Shown here: positions 62,134 through 64,000 of the stretch, in pieces
Numbering within the stretch: the first letter of the stretch is position 1
Layout of the letters: each line of letters opens with the position of its first letter
Assembly: GCA_023391695.1 (NCBI GenBank)
Contig: JAEWAK010000036.1
Span: forward strand, 48,221 to 112,220
DNA from: Bacillota bacterium
GTDB taxonomy: Bacteria > Bacillota > Clostridia > Lachnospirales > Lachnospiraceae
Direction: 5' to 3'
DNA: 64,000 nt
Position numbers and translations under genes: made by a program
Notes under the pieces: generated by a model
The model's database searches: none
Seen by the model: only the letters and a program-made list of their open reading frames with translations
What the model was told of the DNA's origin: nothing

Positions 62134-63123
62134 CTAATCTCTCTTTCCACTTAAGAACTCTACGAATTTTCCTGTACCAATTGCCACGGCAGTCATCGGA
62201 TCTTCCGCAGTCATGGTATTAATGCCTGTTTTTGCTTCAATTAATTCTTCCAGGCCGTAAAGTAAACAGCCGCCGCCGGTTAATACGATACCACGGTCCG
62301 CAATATCCGCTGCCAGTTCCGGAGGCGTTTTCTCAAGTACGCTGTGTACAGCTTCCACGATCTGGGAGGTTGTCTCCTTTAAAGCCTCTTCTGTTTCATC
62401 GGAAGAAACCGTAATGGTTTTGGGAAGACCGGTCACCAAATTACGTCCCCTCACATCCATAGTGACCACTTCCGGCCTCTTATAAGCGGATCCGATCTTA
62501 ATCTTGATATCTTCCGCCGTTCTTTCACCGATCAACAGGTTATGTTTTTTACGCATATATCTTACAATGGCTTCATCAAAATCATCACCGGCAATTTTAA
62601 TGGAAGTACTGACAACGGTTCCGCCTAAAGAGATTACCGCAATGTCGGAAGTTCCGCCGCCGATATCCACGATCATATTACCGCAGGGCCTGGATATATC
62701 GATACCTGCACCGATGGCTGCTGCGATTGGTTCTTCAATGATCGCAACTTCCCTGGCACCTGCCTGGTAAGTTGCGTCTTCCACGGCTTTCTTCTCAACT
62801 TCCGTTACGCCGCTGGGAACACACACGCTGATCCTGGGTTTACGAAAACGTTGTTTGCCCACCGCTTTCTGGATAAAATACTTAAGCATCTTCTCCGTTA
62901 CGGTGTAATCCGAAATAACGCCCTGTCTTAAAGGACGTACAGCTACAATATTACCCGGTGTCCTTCCCAGCATTAATCTTGCTTCTTCACCGATGGCTTT
63001 AATTTTATTGGTATCTCTATCAAAGGCAACAACGGAAGGCTCTTTTAACACTACGCCTTTCCCTTTTATATAAACCAAAACACTTGCCGTGCCTAAATCA
63101 ATTCCTATATCACTGCCTAACAT
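62134..63123 (-). CDS. MreB/Mbl-type rod-shape determining actin homologue
   Basis: 329 residues. Nucleotide-binding motifs IGIDLGTASVLVYIKGKG, NMIVDIGGGTSDIAVISLGG and IVLTGGGCLLYGLEELI are all present. It polymerises under the membrane and guides wall synthesis. The flagellar neighbours point to Mbl. The ATG has AAAGGAG. Confidence 0.93.
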   Translation of the reverse strand: MLGSDIGIDLGTASVLVYIKGKGVVLKEPSVVAFDRDTNKIKAIGEEARLMLGRTPGNIVAVRPLRQGVISDYTVTEKMLKYFIQKAVGKQRFRKPRISVCVPSGVTEVEKKAVEDATYQAGAREVAIIEEPIAAAIGAGIDISRPCGNMIVDIGGGTSDIAVISLGGTVVSTSIKIAGDDFDEAIVRYMRKKHNLLIGERTAEDIKIKIGSAYKRPEVVTMDVRGRNLVTGLPKTITVSSDETEEALKETTSQIVEAVHSVLEKTPPELAADIADRGIVLTGGGCLLYGLEELIEAKTGINTMTAEDPMTAVAIGTGKFVEFLSGKRD

Positions 63124-63410
63124 AATGATCTCCTTTCACTTCCCAGTTATATTCTGCCTACTTCTTTCATGTATAATAAATACACTGTAAGCTTTGTATT
63201 CTATTCGTTTGTATAAATGCCGTGTTTCTCGACATCTCAAGCCTAAACTCTGTATTGTATAATCTAATTTTTTCCAATACGCTGTCAATTAAACATACTT
63301 GATTATATTATATACATATTTTTGGAATATTTCAAAGGAAATTTTTAAAAAAGAGTTTATTTATAGCATTTTTAAGAAAGCCTTAAGAATTTAACCGTTT
63401 CCGGGATAGA
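63124..63410. other. AT-rich intergenic region between tuf and mreB/mbl
   Basis: It should hold the mreB/mbl promoter. No strong hexamer pair or RNA element stands out. Confidence 0.4.
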
Positions 63411-63417
63411 AAGAAAA

Positions 63418-63447
63418 CCCCAAACCCTCATTATGGAAGGTTTGGGG
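63418..63447 (-). terminator. Terminator after tuf
   Basis: CCCCAAACC with GGTTTGGGG, plus an extra pair past one mismatch, loop of about eight bases, followed by TTTTCTTTC on the minus strand. Confidence 0.9.
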
Positions 63448-63455
63448 TAATTTTA

Positions 63456-64000
63456 TTAAGCAATGATTGTAGCAACTTTACCTGAACCAACTGTTCTTCC
63501 ACCTTCACGGATAGCGAAGCCTAAACCTTGCTCCATAGCGATAGGATGGATTAATTCGATAGACATTTCAATATTGTCACCAGGCATGCACATTTCTACA
63601 CCTTCAGGAAGGTTGCAAACGCCTGTTACGTCTGTTGTTCTGAAATAGAACTGAGGTCTGTAGTTGTTGAAGAAAGGAGTATGACGTCCACCTTCGTCTT
63701 TTGTTAATACGTAAACCTGAGCTGTGAATTTCTTGTGGCATTTGATTGTACCTGGTTTGCAAAGAACCTGCCCTCTTTCGATTTCGTTTCTCTGAACACC
63801 ACGTAAAAGTGCACCGATATTATCACCAGCCTGAGCTTCGTCAAGAAGTTTACGGAACATTTCGATACCGGTTACAACTACTTTACGAGTTTCTTCTTTA
63901 ATACCAACGATTTCAACTTCTTCAGATACATGAAGAACACCACGTTCAACACGGCCTGTAGCAACAGTACCACGTCCTGTGATAGAGAAAACGTCTTCGA
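63456..64000 (-). CDS. tuf: Elongation factor Tu, 3' part (truncated by the window edge)
   Basis: The last 181 codons of EF-Tu; the start lies outside the window. Visible are FSITGRGTVATGRVERG, the GDNIGALLRGVQRNEIERGQ segment of domain 2 and FRTTDVTGVCNLPEGVEMC with IREGGRTVGSGKVA of domain 3. EF-Tu brings aminoacyl-tRNA to the ribosome. Confidence 0.97.
   Translation of the reverse strand, partial: EDVFSITGRGTVATGRVERGVLHVSEEVEIVGIKEETRKVVVTGIEMFRKLLDEAQAGDNIGALLRGVQRNEIERGQVLCKPGTIKCHKKFTAQVYVLTKDEGGRHTPFFNNYRPQFYFRTTDVTGVCNLPEGVEMCMPGDNIEMSIELIHPIAMEQGLGFAIREGGRTVGSGKVATIIA

Overview
The window comes from a low-GC Gram-positive anaerobe, most likely a clostridial Firmicute close to the Lachnospiraceae. 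The evidence is the hpf-secA-prfB order with a programmed frameshift in prfB, an mreB/mbl gene followed by two flagellar rod genes, long-form HPF, strong AGGAGG ribosome binding sites, and oxygen-sensitive iron-sulfur enzymes. Most genes lie on the minus strand. No rRNA, tRNA or CRISPR array was seen.

Left edge (1-9.5 kb): a Tex-type RNA-binding protein, two GNAT acetyltransferases, a large secreted GH43 protein with four CBM6-like modules and a ricin-type lectin module, and decayed sequence (an ISL3-type transposase remnant, a carbohydrate-binding remnant, an S66 peptidase remnant).

Centre (9.5-35.6 kb): the unusual part. Reading right to left, one group has a NifH-like ATPase, a NifD-like and a NifK-like subunit, S-adenosylmethionine synthetase, a NitT/TauT-type ABC importer and two divergent radical-SAM proteins. 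A second group has another importer of the same type and a third radical-SAM paralogue. The two groups start from promoters sharing a 27-bp upstream motif at identical spacing, near-consensus -35/-10 boxes, and a leader with a conserved hairpin competing with an intrinsic terminator. Next to them is a thiocarboxylate-type sulfur operon: a siroheme sulfite/nitrite reductase-like protein, TusA, a lone receiver, a ThiF/MoeB-type E1 enzyme, a ThiS-like carrier ending in GGGK, and MTA/SAH nucleosidase. Opposite it lie a JAMM protease, a soluble histidine kinase and an AraC-type response regulator, then an FNT-family channel. I infer that the region imports a small, probably sulfur-containing compound, reduces or cleaves it with the nitrogenase-like and radical-SAM enzymes, and passes the sulfur to a protein carrier. 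The NifD-like subunit has one cysteine in total and the NifK-like subunit keeps three P-cluster-type cysteines, so a single [4Fe-4S] cluster per heterodimer, as in dark-operative protochlorophyllide reductase, fits better than an N2-fixing enzyme.

Right part (36-64 kb): housekeeping genes. These are the aspartate/homoserine pathway (lysC, a proposed homoserine kinase of the phosphoglycerate mutase fold, hom, an ACT regulator), cheW, prfB, secA, hpf, an NlpC/P60 cell-wall hydrolase, trxB, yjfB, a CPBP protease, a methyltransferase, ridA, an acyl-ACP thioesterase, a CvfB-like S1 protein, yvyF, comFC, a nucleotidyltransferase, recD2, flagellar rod genes, mreB/mbl and the 3' part of tuf. Intergenic spaces here carry structured palindromic repeats, including a roughly 95-nt three-hairpin element whose copies covary in their stems.
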